Shown here: positions 43,652 to 52,360 of the stretch, piece after piece | Position numbering within the stretch: the stretch's first letter is position 1 | How the letters are laid out: each line of letters opens with the position of its first letter | Source of the DNA: Terrimonas_A sp051954695 | GTDB taxonomy: Bacteria > Bacteroidota > Bacteroidia > Chitinophagales > Chitinophagaceae | Assembly (NCBI GenBank): GCA_051954695.1 | Contig: JBQCHL010000009.1 | Coordinates: forward strand, 62,001-126,000 | Length of the DNA: 64,000 bases | Reading direction: 5' to 3' | Translations under genes and position numbers: made by a program | Notes under the pieces: model-generated | Told to the model about the DNA's origin: nothing | Seen by the model: the letters and a program-made list of their open reading frames with translations, nothing else | The model's database searches: none

Positions 43652-43679
43652 TTGCTTCTACGTTCAAAACCTATCTTTG
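43652..43679 (+). promoter_or_regulatory. Promoter directly before the holB start
   Basis: TATCTTTG (43672-43679) is an exact -7 match, with TTG at 43652-43654 17 bases upstream. The ATG at 43686 would be at or next to the start of transcription, giving an almost leaderless mRNA. Confidence 0.55.
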
Positions 43680-43685
43680 CCGCCA

Positions 43686-44888
43686 ATGCAATTCTCCGAT
43701 ATCATAGGCCAGCAGGAATTGAAAAAGGAATTACCTGAATTGATGCAGGACAATCGCCTTGCTCATGCCCTTTTATTTCTTGGTAAAGAAGGGAACGGAG
43801 CTTTGGCATTGGCCCTGGCTTTTGCACAATTCGTGGTTTGCGAAAAAGTAAATGGAAAAAAAGCAGATCCGGGACCTTCTCTCTTTGGCGATCCCGCGCC
43901 ATCAACCATGAGTGCTCGTCAAACCGACGCCTGCGGAGTTTGTCCTTCCTGCGTTAAAGCAAAACAATACGTTCATCCGGATATTCATTTTTCTTATCCC
44001 GTTGTTACTAAAAAAGCGGGATCTCCTCCGATCAGTACAGATTATATTACTGAATGGCGTGAATTTATTACCCAGTACCCATACGGGAACGTATACGACT
44101 GGCTGCAATTTATCGGTGCGGAAAACAAACAAGGCAATATCACAGCCCATGAGTGTAATGATATTATCAGAAAACTGAACCTGAAGAGTTTTGAAAGTGA
44201 ATACAAAGTGCTGGTGATGTGGCTGCCTGAATACCTGGGCAATGAAGGCAATAAGCTGCTGAAACTGATCGAAGAGCCGCCAGCCAATACCTTATTTATA
44301 CTGGTTGCTGAAAATGAATCGCTGATCCTGCAAACCATTTTGAGCCGATGCCAACTGGTAAAGGTCCCCATGCTGGAACCGGCAGATATTGAGCAAGCCC
44401 TGGTGACGCGGAACAATACCGACCCCGGTATCGCCAAACAAGTGGCGGGGGTGAGTGAAGGAAATTACCGGGAAGCCCTGCAATTATTGCAACATGCAGA
44501 TGAAGATTGGCAAAGCCTTTTGCGGGATTGGTTGAATGCGGTGATGAAAACCGGGCCGGTAGCCCAGGTGAAATGGGTGGATGAGATGAGCAAATTGGGG
44601 CGCGAAAAGCAAAAACAGTTCCTCAGATATTTCAATCATTTACTGGAGCAGTCGGTAAGGCTAAGGGTGCTGGGCGAAGCAGCAGCGGCGCAGATCGGGG
44701 AAAAAGACAGGGATTTTGCCATCCGGCTGAATAAAATTACAGGCATAGAACAGCAACAGGCGATCATTGAAGAACTGGATAATGCAGCCTATTACATAGA
44801 AAGAAATGCTAATTCGAAGATGCTTTTCCATGCACTGACGATCAAATTGTATCATATCATACAGGACAGGATCGTGTTGGGCGTATAG
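43686..44888 (+). CDS. holB: DNA polymerase III subunit delta-prime
   Basis: A clamp-loader subunit. I start it at the ATG at 43686 because the frame's upstream 37 codons contain the promoter and do not look coding. MQFSDIIGQQELKKEL is the usual N-terminus of the family. The cysteine set of the zinc module, CEK...DACGVCPSCVKAKQYVHPD, is visible, followed by LKLIEEPPANTLFILVAEN and the SRCQLVKVPML sensor segment. The protein has 400 residues. Together with ricT downstream this is a conserved neighbourhood (holB-yaaT in Bacillus). Confidence 0.9.
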   Translation: MQFSDIIGQQELKKELPELMQDNRLAHALLFLGKEGNGALALALAFAQFVVCEKVNGKKADPGPSLFGDPAPSTMSARQTDACGVCPSCVKAKQYVHPDIHFSYPVVTKKAGSPPISTDYITEWREFITQYPYGNVYDWLQFIGAENKQGNITAHECNDIIRKLNLKSFESEYKVLVMWLPEYLGNEGNKLLKLIEEPPANTLFILVAENESLILQTILSRCQLVKVPMLEPADIEQALVTRNNTDPGIAKQVAGVSEGNYREALQLLQHADEDWQSLLRDWLNAVMKTGPVAQVKWVDEMSKLGREKQKQFLRYFNHLLEQSVRLRVLGEAAAAQIGEKDRDFAIRLNKITGIEQQQAIIEELDNAAYYIERNANSKMLFHALTIKLYHIIQDRIVLGV

Positions 44889-45184
44889 CCCGGCCAGGTG
44901 CGAAGCGGTCGTGAATGCCCAGATATATAATCCGATTCAGGATAAAATTGTATTTTCGGGCTAAGAGGTGAGGTGTGAAAGAAAAAAGTATTGTTTGATT
45001 TAGTGAACCTGAGCCTATTAAGATTTGAGTCGCGGATTATTCTCTATAATAGAACATCTTCTGATAAGTCGTCCATTTATTGGACCAATTACTATAAGAA
45101 GAACTCGCTTTTGGGCGACTCAATATGCTTAGTAGACTCTCGCACAACACTTCCAAACAGTTTAATTTATTAATTGTCAACAGA

Positions 45185-46570
45185 ATGGGATGTACCAGTT
45201 GTGGTACCGCCAGTGGCGGTAAACCAGGAGGATGTAAGAGCAATGGAGGATGCAGCACAGGCGGGTGTAATAGAATGAACACCTATGACTGGCTGCACAA
45301 TTTACCCATCGCCGACATAGATAGCAGTTGCAAGGTCATAGAAGTTAGTTTCAATAAAGGAACCCGGAAAGATTTTTTCCGCAATCCAACCCTCCAGCAA
45401 TTCGAAAAAGGTGACATGATTGCTGTAGAAGGCGTAAGCGGTTTTGATGTAGGAGAGGTTTCTCTCACCGGAGAGATCGTCCGCCTGCAGATGAAAAAAC
45501 GCAATGCCCGGGAAGATAATCCTGAAATGAAGAAAGTGCTGAGAGTGGCAACCGAACGGGATATTGATATCATGAAGCAGAACAAGGCCCGGGAACCGGA
45601 AGCCGTGATCCGCAGCCGCGCCATCGCCAAACAACTGAAGCTGGACATGAAGATCAGCCAGGTGGAAATGCAGGCTGATGGTCGCAAAGCGACTTTCTTC
45701 TACATAGCTGATGGTCGCGTGGACTTTAGAGAGCTGATCAAAGTTTATGCTTCTGAATTCAAAGTAAAGGTGGAAATGCGCCAGATCGGTGCAAGGCAGG
45801 AAGCCGGCAAGGTTGGCGGTATCGGCAGTTGCGGCCGCGAATTGTGTTGCAGCACCTGGCTGACCGATTTCAAATCAGTAAACACTGCTGCCGCACGTTA
45901 TCAGAACCTTTCCATCAACCAGACCAAACTAAGCGGCCAGTGTGGCCGGCTGAAGTGCTGCCTCAACTATGAACTTGATACCTACCTTGATGCATTGCAG
46001 CATTTCCCCGATAACTGCGACCAAATTCAAGTAGCCAAAGGCAATGCCTACCTGATCAAAAAAGATATTTTCAAAAACCTGATGTGGTACACGCTGCCTG
46101 ATAGCACCAAGCAATATCCGCTCACGATTGAACGCGTATTGAAGATCAAATCACAGAACAGGCAGGGCATTATCCCTGAAGAACTGGAAGCAGTGGAAAT
46201 CACTTCCAACAAACCGAAAGAAGTGGAACCCGAATTTGTGGATGTGGTAGGACAGATCAGTTTGCGCAGCCTGGAGAAAGCAGACAAGAAACGCAAGCAG
46301 CAACAGCATCAGCCAAAAACACAGGGCCAGGGTCAACGTCCACAGCAAAAGCAAGGCGGTGGACAACCACAGAAACAAGGCGGCCAGCAACAGGCAAAAC
46401 CACAGCAAGGTCAACGCCCACAGCAAAACAGACCAGCACAACAGGCAGGTTCGCAACAGGGTGGCCAGCATAAAGGACAACAGGGACAGCAGGGTAAAAA
46501 ACCTCAGCACCCGCAGCGAAATCCTAGTCAGCCGCGGCCTGGGCAGGAGCCAAAGAAGGATAATAAATAA
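45185..46570 (+). CDS. ricT: RicT/YaaT-type PSP1 protein with Cys-rich head and Gln-rich tail
   Basis: A cytosolic PSP1-domain protein related to Bacillus RicT, part of an iron-sulfur complex affecting RNase Y action and development; Bacteroidota lack evidence of the same partners here. I start at the ATG at 45185, which gives the Cys-rich head with C3, C6, C17, C23 and C28. The PSP1 domain has the conserved pairs GSCGRELCC and GQCGRLKCC at about residues 215-265. The last 110 residues are a low-complexity Gln/Gly/Pro/Lys tail. The gene follows holB after 296 bases. Confidence 0.9.
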   Translation: MGCTSCGTASGGKPGGCKSNGGCSTGGCNRMNTYDWLHNLPIADIDSSCKVIEVSFNKGTRKDFFRNPTLQQFEKGDMIAVEGVSGFDVGEVSLTGEIVRLQMKKRNAREDNPEMKKVLRVATERDIDIMKQNKAREPEAVIRSRAIAKQLKLDMKISQVEMQADGRKATFFYIADGRVDFRELIKVYASEFKVKVEMRQIGARQEAGKVGGIGSCGRELCCSTWLTDFKSVNTAAARYQNLSINQTKLSGQCGRLKCCLNYELDTYLDALQHFPDNCDQIQVAKGNAYLIKKDIFKNLMWYTLPDSTKQYPLTIERVLKIKSQNRQGIIPEELEAVEITSNKPKEVEPEFVDVVGQISLRSLEKADKKRKQQQHQPKTQGQGQRPQQKQGGGQPQKQGGQQQAKPQQGQRPQQNRPAQQAGSQQGGQHKGQQGQQGKKPQHPQRNPSQPRPGQEPKKDNK

Positions 46571-46589
46571 GAAGATTTAAATACTTGAT

Positions 46590-46615
46590 AAAGGTGAGCC
46601 AGAAGGCTCGCCTTT
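46590..46615 (+). terminator. Terminator of ricT
   Basis: Arms 46590-46600 and 46605-46615 pair with one G-T step and a 4-base loop, 20 bases past the ricT stop, with an A/T-rich tail. Confidence 0.7.
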
Positions 46616-46776
46616 ATTATTATAATTATTTGACAAGCCCGGTGGAAACCCACATTCATTAACCATTTTCTCCTGCAAGCTATTGTTGAAAATCACTAAT
46701 CTAGCCGGTCAAAATACCTCATTCAACATTCATCTTATTCTAATTTTAGGTTTTTAAACAGATTCGTTAAGCCCAT

Positions 46777-46795
46777 AGTTCCCACTTTGGGAACT
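46777..46795. promoter_or_regulatory. Palindrome before higB, likely HigA operator
   Basis: AGTTCCCA / TGGGAACT with a 3-base centre, located just upstream of the -7 box at 46802. Antitoxins of this type usually repress their own operon at such palindromes, so it is the likely operator. Confidence 0.6.
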
Positions 46796-46801
46796 TTAGT
46801 T

Positions 46802-46809
46802 TAACTTTG
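46802..46809 (+). promoter_or_regulatory. -7 box of the higBA operon
   Basis: TAACTTTG is an exact TAnnTTTG match, 15 bases before the higB start. The -33 region overlaps the palindrome at 46777-46795. Confidence 0.55.
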
Positions 46810-46823
46810 TTAAATTCGAGAAT

Positions 46824-47117
46824 GTGAGAGTTATCGCCAAAACAATTCTGCGTGAATTCTGGGTCAGTCACCCGGATGTTGAACAGCAACTGAAATCGTG
46901 GTACCTGGAAGCTTTAAAAAGCTCCTGGAAAAAACCAGGTGATATTAAAAGGGAATACCCCACTACCAGTTTTATTGCAGACAACCGTGTAGTATTTAAT
47001 ATTAAAGGCAATAAATACCGGCTGATCGTAAAGATCAACTATGCATACCAGATGATCTGGATAAGGTTTGTCGGTACCCACAACGAATATGATAGAATCG
47101 ATGCCCTTAAAATATAA
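46824..47117 (+). CDS. higB: HigB family toxin (RelE fold)
   Basis: A putative ribosome-dependent mRNA interferase. The 97-residue protein starts at GTG, has an N-terminal helix (KTILREFWVSHPDVEQQL), then a basic middle with KPGDIKREYP and the family pattern FNIKGNKYRLIVKINYAYQMIWIRFVGTHNEYDRI. It belongs to the PF09907-type HigB family. It is 3 bases upstream of the antitoxin gene, the toxin-first order typical of hig loci. Confidence 0.9.
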   Translation: MRVIAKTILREFWVSHPDVEQQLKSWYLEALKSSWKKPGDIKREYPTTSFIADNRVVFNIKGNKYRLIVKINYAYQMIWIRFVGTHNEYDRIDALKI

Positions 47118-47120
47118 CCA

Positions 47121-47477
47121 ATGAATATTAAACCCATAAAAACAAAAAAAGATTATCAGCAAGCACTTGAACGGCTCGAGGTAATCTTTGACGCAAAAAA
47201 AGGAACAACTGATGGGGATGAATTGGAAATTCTGGGAATACTCATTGATCATTATGAAAACCAGCATTTCCCTGTAGGTCTTCCTGATCCTATTGAAGCC
47301 ATTAAGTTCCGGATGGAACAGTTGGGCTATACCCAAAATGATCTAGCCATTGTAATCGGGCGGAAAAGCCGGGCGAGTGAAATTCTCAACCGGAAAAGAA
47401 AGTTGTCGCTTGAAATGATACGGCAACTTCATGCGGACCTGAATATTCCTACGGATGTACTGATACAGTCATATTAA
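47121..47477 (+). CDS. higA: HigA family antitoxin with C-terminal HTH
   Basis: A 118-residue antitoxin. The N-terminal half (about 1-60) should bind the toxin; the C-terminal half has a Cro/C1-like helix-turn-helix at about 64-115 (EQLGYTQNDLAIVIGRKSRASEILN). It lies 3 bases after higB, so they are co-expressed. It probably represses the operon at the palindrome 46777-46795. Confidence 0.9.
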   Translation: MNIKPIKTKKDYQQALERLEVIFDAKKGTTDGDELEILGILIDHYENQHFPVGLPDPIEAIKFRMEQLGYTQNDLAIVIGRKSRASEILNRKRKLSLEMIRQLHADLNIPTDVLIQSY

Positions 47478-47487
47478 ATTTATCAGG

Positions 47488-50406
47488 CTACTTCGCTGCC
47501 CCCAACACTCTGTATATCTCATCCTGTATCTTCGACCTCACCTGCAATGTCGACAACTTTGAATTCTCCCTTGTCGGATATACCCTGTTCGATAAAAACA
47601 CAAAAATGATATTGTACTTCGGATCGGTCCACACACAGGTTCCCGTATACCCGGTATGCCCAAAAGTTTGTGGTGATACCAGTGAAGAAGGATAAGGCTC
47701 CTTACGTGTATCATTATCCTTCTCCGGCTTATCATAACCATAACCACGCCGGCTGAATTTGCTTTCATAAGAAGTAAACAAACGGATCGTTTCCAGTTTT
47801 AAAAAACGTTTTCCATTCAACTCACCACCATTCAGCAGCATCTGGTATAATTTGGCCAGATCATATGCATCAGAAAATAAACCTGCATGCCCTGCCACTT
47901 CGCCAAACATTGCAGAACCTTCATCATGTACATCGCCCTGCAATAACTGCTGACGGAAAAAATTATCATTCTCTGTAGGAACTATTCTCTCTTTTGCAAA
48001 ACGCGTCAATGGCCGGAAGCCTGTAGTGGCCATATTCATTTTTGCATAAAAGCTGTCCTGCACATATTTATCCAAAGGCATTTTGGTCACAGCCTCTACT
48101 ACATCTCCCAGGAAAATAAAATCAAGATCACTGTACACATAAGCATTCTTTGCTCCAAGCCGGCTGGTCAATATGCGACTGCGCAGCGTATCCCGCCAGT
48201 CACTTCTGATATACATGCCATTTGCCACCCGCAAAGGGAATTGTGGTGAATAGCTGCTTGCATAAATAGCGGGATTAGGCAATCCTGTTGCAGGATCCAG
48301 TGTTTCTTTATAAAACTGGATAAAAGGGATCAGTCCTGCCTGGTGCAGCAGGATATCTTTAATTAACAGATTAGCTTTATTGGTTCCTTTTACCCAAGGG
48401 AGATATTGACCCAGTTTTTTATCCAAACCTACTTTCCCTTGTTCATACAGTTTCATTATCGCAACCGTGGTAGCAGAAATTTTGGTGACTGATGCGAGGT
48501 CAAAAATACTTTCCAGCGTCATAGGGCTGGAAGGCTCATATTGATATTCTCCGAATGCTTTGTGATAAACGATCTGCCCGTCTTTAGCGGCCAGTACCAC
48601 ACAGCCTGGAAATGCATGTTGAGCAATTGCATCAGTGGCGATGGAATCAATTGCTTTAAACTTCGCATCGCCGATCGGAAAAAGAGTGGTTTTGCCGGGA
48701 GGCATCGTCAGCCCCTCTCCATATTTCCAGTTGCAGACACGCACAGGCAATGTTCCTTCTGATACAAACTGCCCTTCAAGCCAATCGGCAGCAGTATGCT
48801 GAAAAATATCATCATTTTCATTGCAGGCCACCAATGATTGTGCAGCGCAGAAATTTGCAAGAGACAATACATTACCAAACACCATGGTGATGGAATTCGG
48901 CGCATTCAACTGGTTCCATACCTTAATTGCTTCTTTGCTGATACCATAATTATTGGCACGCCCGGGAGTAACACCATGAAAACCCAACACAACTGCATCA
49001 TATTTGCCTTCATAAATTGCTTTAACAAGAGCACCGCCTTTAGGCGCATTGTCTTTATAAGAGAAGAAAAACGCGTCAGCCCCCAGGTCATCCTGCAGGC
49101 GTTTGCCAAAACTGTTCAGTTCTGAAGTGCCAAATCCTACATAGGCAATCTTTTTCCCCTTCTGCAAAGGCAGGTTCAGGTATTCATTCCTGAAACCGGT
49201 AGGGTTCACCATTTTCACCCATGTCAATGCTTTTCTTGCTACTTCACGGCGGATCTCATCAGTTTTGGCATTCAGATCAGTGAGCAGGTTATTGGTATCA
49301 ATAGGCTGCATTTGTGCAAGACCCAGTTTATACTTCTCTGTTAATACCTTTTTACATTTTTCGTTGATATCTGTCCAGCTCAATTTCTTTTCTTTAATAG
49401 CTGTTTTTACTGCGTCAATTGTTTCAGGTACACTGGCAGGCAGGCAAAGCATATCATTGCCGGCGATCAATGCTTCTACAGAAATAGTTCCGCCGGGAAA
49501 AAACTTGGCTACACCTTTCATCTCCAAAGCATCGGTAAAGGTCAACCCCTGGTATCCCAGATCTTCACGGAGGATGCCTGTTACACTGTTCTTTGAAATG
49601 GAAGTGGCCCTGTTAGCTGTTTTATCAATAGCAGGGATATACAGGTGTGCGATCATCATGCTGCCTACACCTGCATCTATCAAAGCGCGGAAGGGGACCA
49701 GTTCCATTGAATCCAATTGGCTGCGCACTTTCTTTATCATCGGCAGATCATAATGCGAGTCTACATCCACATCGCCATGTCCGGGAAAATGCTTACCGCA
49801 GGCCATAATACCTGCATCCTGCATTCCACGCATATAAGCAACCCCAAGGCGGGCTACTTTATTTTTATCTTCTCCGAATGAGCGGTAACCGATCACCGGG
49901 TTATTAGGATTATTATTGATATCAACCACCGGCGCATAGTTCACATGAACTCCGAGACGTTTGCATTGTTCACCCACAGCCACACCCATACGATATACCA
50001 ATGATGAGTCCTGCAAAGCACCCAATGTAAGCTGATAAGGAAATTTTGTAACACTATCCAACCTCATGCCCAGGCCATATTCCCCATCAATAGTGACCAT
50101 GATCGGAGTTTGGGCAATGCCCTGATAAAAATTGGTGAGATTGGCCTGCCTTACCGGCCCTCCCTGGAAAAAGCAAAGTGCTCCCACATTATATTTCCGG
50201 ATATCATTGGTCACTTTGTCAATATGATCCTGACCAAGATTGGAATGCGCCCTGATCACGATCAATTGGGCAATACGTTGTTCTTCACTCAGGCTTTTAA
50301 AAACGCTATCCACCCATTCGTGTTCAGATAATGCGCTTTTATGCTGGGCAGCAGCAAAAAAAGGAGTGGAAATCAACAGGGCGAGCAGAAACCGGCAAAT
50401 CATCAT
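47488..50406 (-). CDS. GH3 glycosidase fused to a class C beta-lactamase-like domain
   Basis: An exported 972-residue two-domain protein. After a signal peptide (1-20), the GH3 domain (about 25-370) has the NagZ-type motif KHFPGHGDVDVDSHYDLP, suggesting beta-N-acetylglucosaminidase activity on cell-wall fragments. A linker domain follows (about 390-600), then the beta-lactamase-like domain (about 610-970) with the catalytic S639-x-x-K642 and GHTGYTG near the end. The fusion is a known Bacteroidota design, likely for recycling of murein. The substrate is inferred, not proven. Confidence 0.88.
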   Translation of the reverse strand: MMICRFLLALLISTPFFAAAQHKSALSEHEWVDSVFKSLSEEQRIAQLIVIRAHSNLGQDHIDKVTNDIRKYNVGALCFFQGGPVRQANLTNFYQGIAQTPIMVTIDGEYGLGMRLDSVTKFPYQLTLGALQDSSLVYRMGVAVGEQCKRLGVHVNYAPVVDINNNPNNPVIGYRSFGEDKNKVARLGVAYMRGMQDAGIMACGKHFPGHGDVDVDSHYDLPMIKKVRSQLDSMELVPFRALIDAGVGSMMIAHLYIPAIDKTANRATSISKNSVTGILREDLGYQGLTFTDALEMKGVAKFFPGGTISVEALIAGNDMLCLPASVPETIDAVKTAIKEKKLSWTDINEKCKKVLTEKYKLGLAQMQPIDTNNLLTDLNAKTDEIRREVARKALTWVKMVNPTGFRNEYLNLPLQKGKKIAYVGFGTSELNSFGKRLQDDLGADAFFFSYKDNAPKGGALVKAIYEGKYDAVVLGFHGVTPGRANNYGISKEAIKVWNQLNAPNSITMVFGNVLSLANFCAAQSLVACNENDDIFQHTAADWLEGQFVSEGTLPVRVCNWKYGEGLTMPPGKTTLFPIGDAKFKAIDSIATDAIAQHAFPGCVVLAAKDGQIVYHKAFGEYQYEPSSPMTLESIFDLASVTKISATTVAIMKLYEQGKVGLDKKLGQYLPWVKGTNKANLLIKDILLHQAGLIPFIQFYKETLDPATGLPNPAIYASSYSPQFPLRVANGMYIRSDWRDTLRSRILTSRLGAKNAYVYSDLDFIFLGDVVEAVTKMPLDKYVQDSFYAKMNMATTGFRPLTRFAKERIVPTENDNFFRQQLLQGDVHDEGSAMFGEVAGHAGLFSDAYDLAKLYQMLLNGGELNGKRFLKLETIRLFTSYESKFSRRGYGYDKPEKDNDTRKEPYPSSLVSPQTFGHTGYTGTCVWTDPKYNIIFVFLSNRVYPTRENSKLSTLQVRSKIQDEIYRVLGAAK

Positions 50407-50476
50407 TATTATAAAATTAATCAGCGGAATAATAGCGATAAAATTAACCCTTTTGATGCTATTACAACCCTAAGGG

Positions 50477-50504
50477 TTGCTTAAAAATCAAATCGTTATT
50501 TTTG
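50477..50504 (+). promoter_or_regulatory. mutL promoter
   Basis: TATTTTTG (50497-50504) is an exact -7 match with TTG at 50477-50479, 17 bases upstream. It lies 20 bases before the GTG start of mutL. Confidence 0.55.
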
Positions 50505-50523
50505 ACGCCGGAGAATACATATT

Positions 50524-52347
50524 GTGCCTGATAAGATCGTTTTATTACCAGATAATATAGCAAACCAGATAGCTGCCGGGGAAGTGATACAACGCCCTGC
50601 CAGTGCTGTGAAGGAATTGCTGGAAAATGCCGTAGATGCCGGCGCTACTACTATTCACCTCATCCTTGCTGATGCAGGAAAATCACTGATACAAGTTATT
50701 GATAATGGTGCAGGCATGAGCGAAACTGATGCGAGAATGTGCTTTGAACGACATGCTACTTCCAAAATAAAAAGCATCGACGATCTTTTTCATATCCGCA
50801 CCATGGGCTTCCGTGGCGAAGCACTGGCTTCCATTGCTGCTGTAGCACAGGTGGAGATGAAAACCAAAAGAGCTGAGGATGAAGCCGGAGTTTATATAGA
50901 AGTAGAGAACAGTATGGTCAAGAAGCAGGAACCCGTAGCTGCTCCTACAGGTACCAGCATCGCAATGAAAAATCTTTTCTTTAATATTCCTGCACGCAGG
51001 AATTTCCTGAAAAGCAATGCGGCTGAAATGCGTCATATCGTAGATGAATTCACCCGTGTGGCAATGTCCTTTCCGCAGATACTGTTTACACTCACCAACA
51101 ACGGACAGCAACTCTTTCACCTGGAAGCCGGCAGCCTGAAACAACGGATCATCCAGTTGCTGGGAAATGCTTACAACACAAAACTGGTAACAGTAAAAGA
51201 AGACACAGACTACATGAATATCCATGGCTTTGTTGGCAAACCTGAAACAGCCAAGAAGACCCGTGGTGATCAGTATTTCTTTGTCAACAACCGCTTTATC
51301 AAAAGCGGCTATCTTAATCATGCTGTGATGAGCGCTTACCAGGAAATGATCCCGGGCGACAGCTTTCCACTGTATGTTCTTTTTATTGATCTTGATCCAA
51401 CACAGGTGGATGTGAACGTGCATCCGACCAAACAGGAAATAAAATTTGAAGACGAAAAGATCGTGTACGCATTCGTGCAGGCTGCTATCAAGCATGCACT
51501 GGCCCAATTCAGTGTAACACCGACGCTTGATTTCGATCTGGATGCATCTATTCAACAACTCTCTTCCATACAACAACCGTTTACCGAAGAGAGAAAAACA
51601 GCGGCTTCTTCATCTTCTCTATTCAAGGGCTTTACACAAAAACACCAGGCACATTTTATTGAACCTTCACAAAAAAGTGAATTAAAGCACTGGAAAGATT
51701 TTTATGAAGCTCCTGAACAGGCATCACCCCCGGATCAACCAGCCCCCACACTTCACGCTGATGCAAGGAGCAAAAATTTTGAAGAAGTTGAGCTTTCACA
51801 ATTACTGAATACCTATATCACCGTTCCTTCCGGCAATGGCTTCATACTTGTTCATCAACAGGCTGCTCATGAAAGAGTATTATATGAGCAACTGGTAAAC
51901 GCAAGCCAGGGAAAAGCCATTCCTTCGCAGCAAAGCATGTTCCCTTCCACGCTGGAGCTTACACCAGCCGATGCAGTAATACTGGAAGAATTAATGCCGG
52001 ACCTGCAGCAGCTTGGTTACCAGATAGAGCCTTTTGGCAAAAACACTTTTGTGATACAGGGTACGCCGGCTGATGTGGAAACAGGACAGGAAAAACATAT
52101 CATTGATATTCTTATCGAGCAGTACAAACATTTCAGCAATGATGTTAAGTTTTCCAAACGGGAAAAACTGATCCGCTCGCTGGCAAAGCAGCAAGCCGTT
52201 AAATCAGGAATGAGATTAACAGAAAGAGAACAACGTCAGTTGATAACTGACCTGTTTAACTGCACACAACCAAACATTTCTCCTGATGGAAATCCTACTT
52301 ACCTGGAGTTCCGGCAGGATCAGTTGGAAAGAATGTTCCGGTCTTAA
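50524..52347 (+). CDS. mutL: DNA mismatch repair protein MutL, degenerate endonuclease motif
   Basis: Couples MutS to downstream repair. The N-terminal GHKL ATPase is complete: LPDNIANQIAAGEV, ELLENAVDAGA, DNGAGM, TMGFRGEALASIA. The C-terminal dimerisation domain lacks the classic endonuclease residues: the D-Q-H-A-x2-E-x4-E motif reads H444-Q-Q-A-A-H-E-R-V-L-Y-E, and the C-P-H-G-R-P motif reads SPDGNPT. The Asp and His that bind metal are therefore missing. It starts at GTG with its own promoter. 607 residues is normal for the phylum. Confidence 0.95.
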   Translation: MPDKIVLLPDNIANQIAAGEVIQRPASAVKELLENAVDAGATTIHLILADAGKSLIQVIDNGAGMSETDARMCFERHATSKIKSIDDLFHIRTMGFRGEALASIAAVAQVEMKTKRAEDEAGVYIEVENSMVKKQEPVAAPTGTSIAMKNLFFNIPARRNFLKSNAAEMRHIVDEFTRVAMSFPQILFTLTNNGQQLFHLEAGSLKQRIIQLLGNAYNTKLVTVKEDTDYMNIHGFVGKPETAKKTRGDQYFFVNNRFIKSGYLNHAVMSAYQEMIPGDSFPLYVLFIDLDPTQVDVNVHPTKQEIKFEDEKIVYAFVQAAIKHALAQFSVTPTLDFDLDASIQQLSSIQQPFTEERKTAASSSSLFKGFTQKHQAHFIEPSQKSELKHWKDFYEAPEQASPPDQPAPTLHADARSKNFEEVELSQLLNTYITVPSGNGFILVHQQAAHERVLYEQLVNASQGKAIPSQQSMFPSTLELTPADAVILEELMPDLQQLGYQIEPFGKNTFVIQGTPADVETGQEKHIIDILIEQYKHFSNDVKFSKREKLIRSLAKQQAVKSGMRLTEREQRQLITDLFNCTQPNISPDGNPTYLEFRQDQLERMFRS

Positions 52348-52360
52348 GGATACAGGAAGA

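Noticed and set aside
43575..43685. Longer N-terminus of holB
   Set aside because: This part contains the likely promoter (43652-43679), and the usual family N-terminus starts at the ATG at 43686.
45027..45121. GAGTCGC / GCGACTC pair spanning 95 bases in the holB-ricT gap
   Set aside because: Only 7 bases long with an 81-base centre; this is expected by chance. I see nothing else certain in this 296-base gap.
46257..46510. Open frames opposite the Gln-rich tail of ricT
   Set aside because: They are produced by the low-complexity codon pattern of the tail (CAG/CAA read in reverse) and have no independent support.
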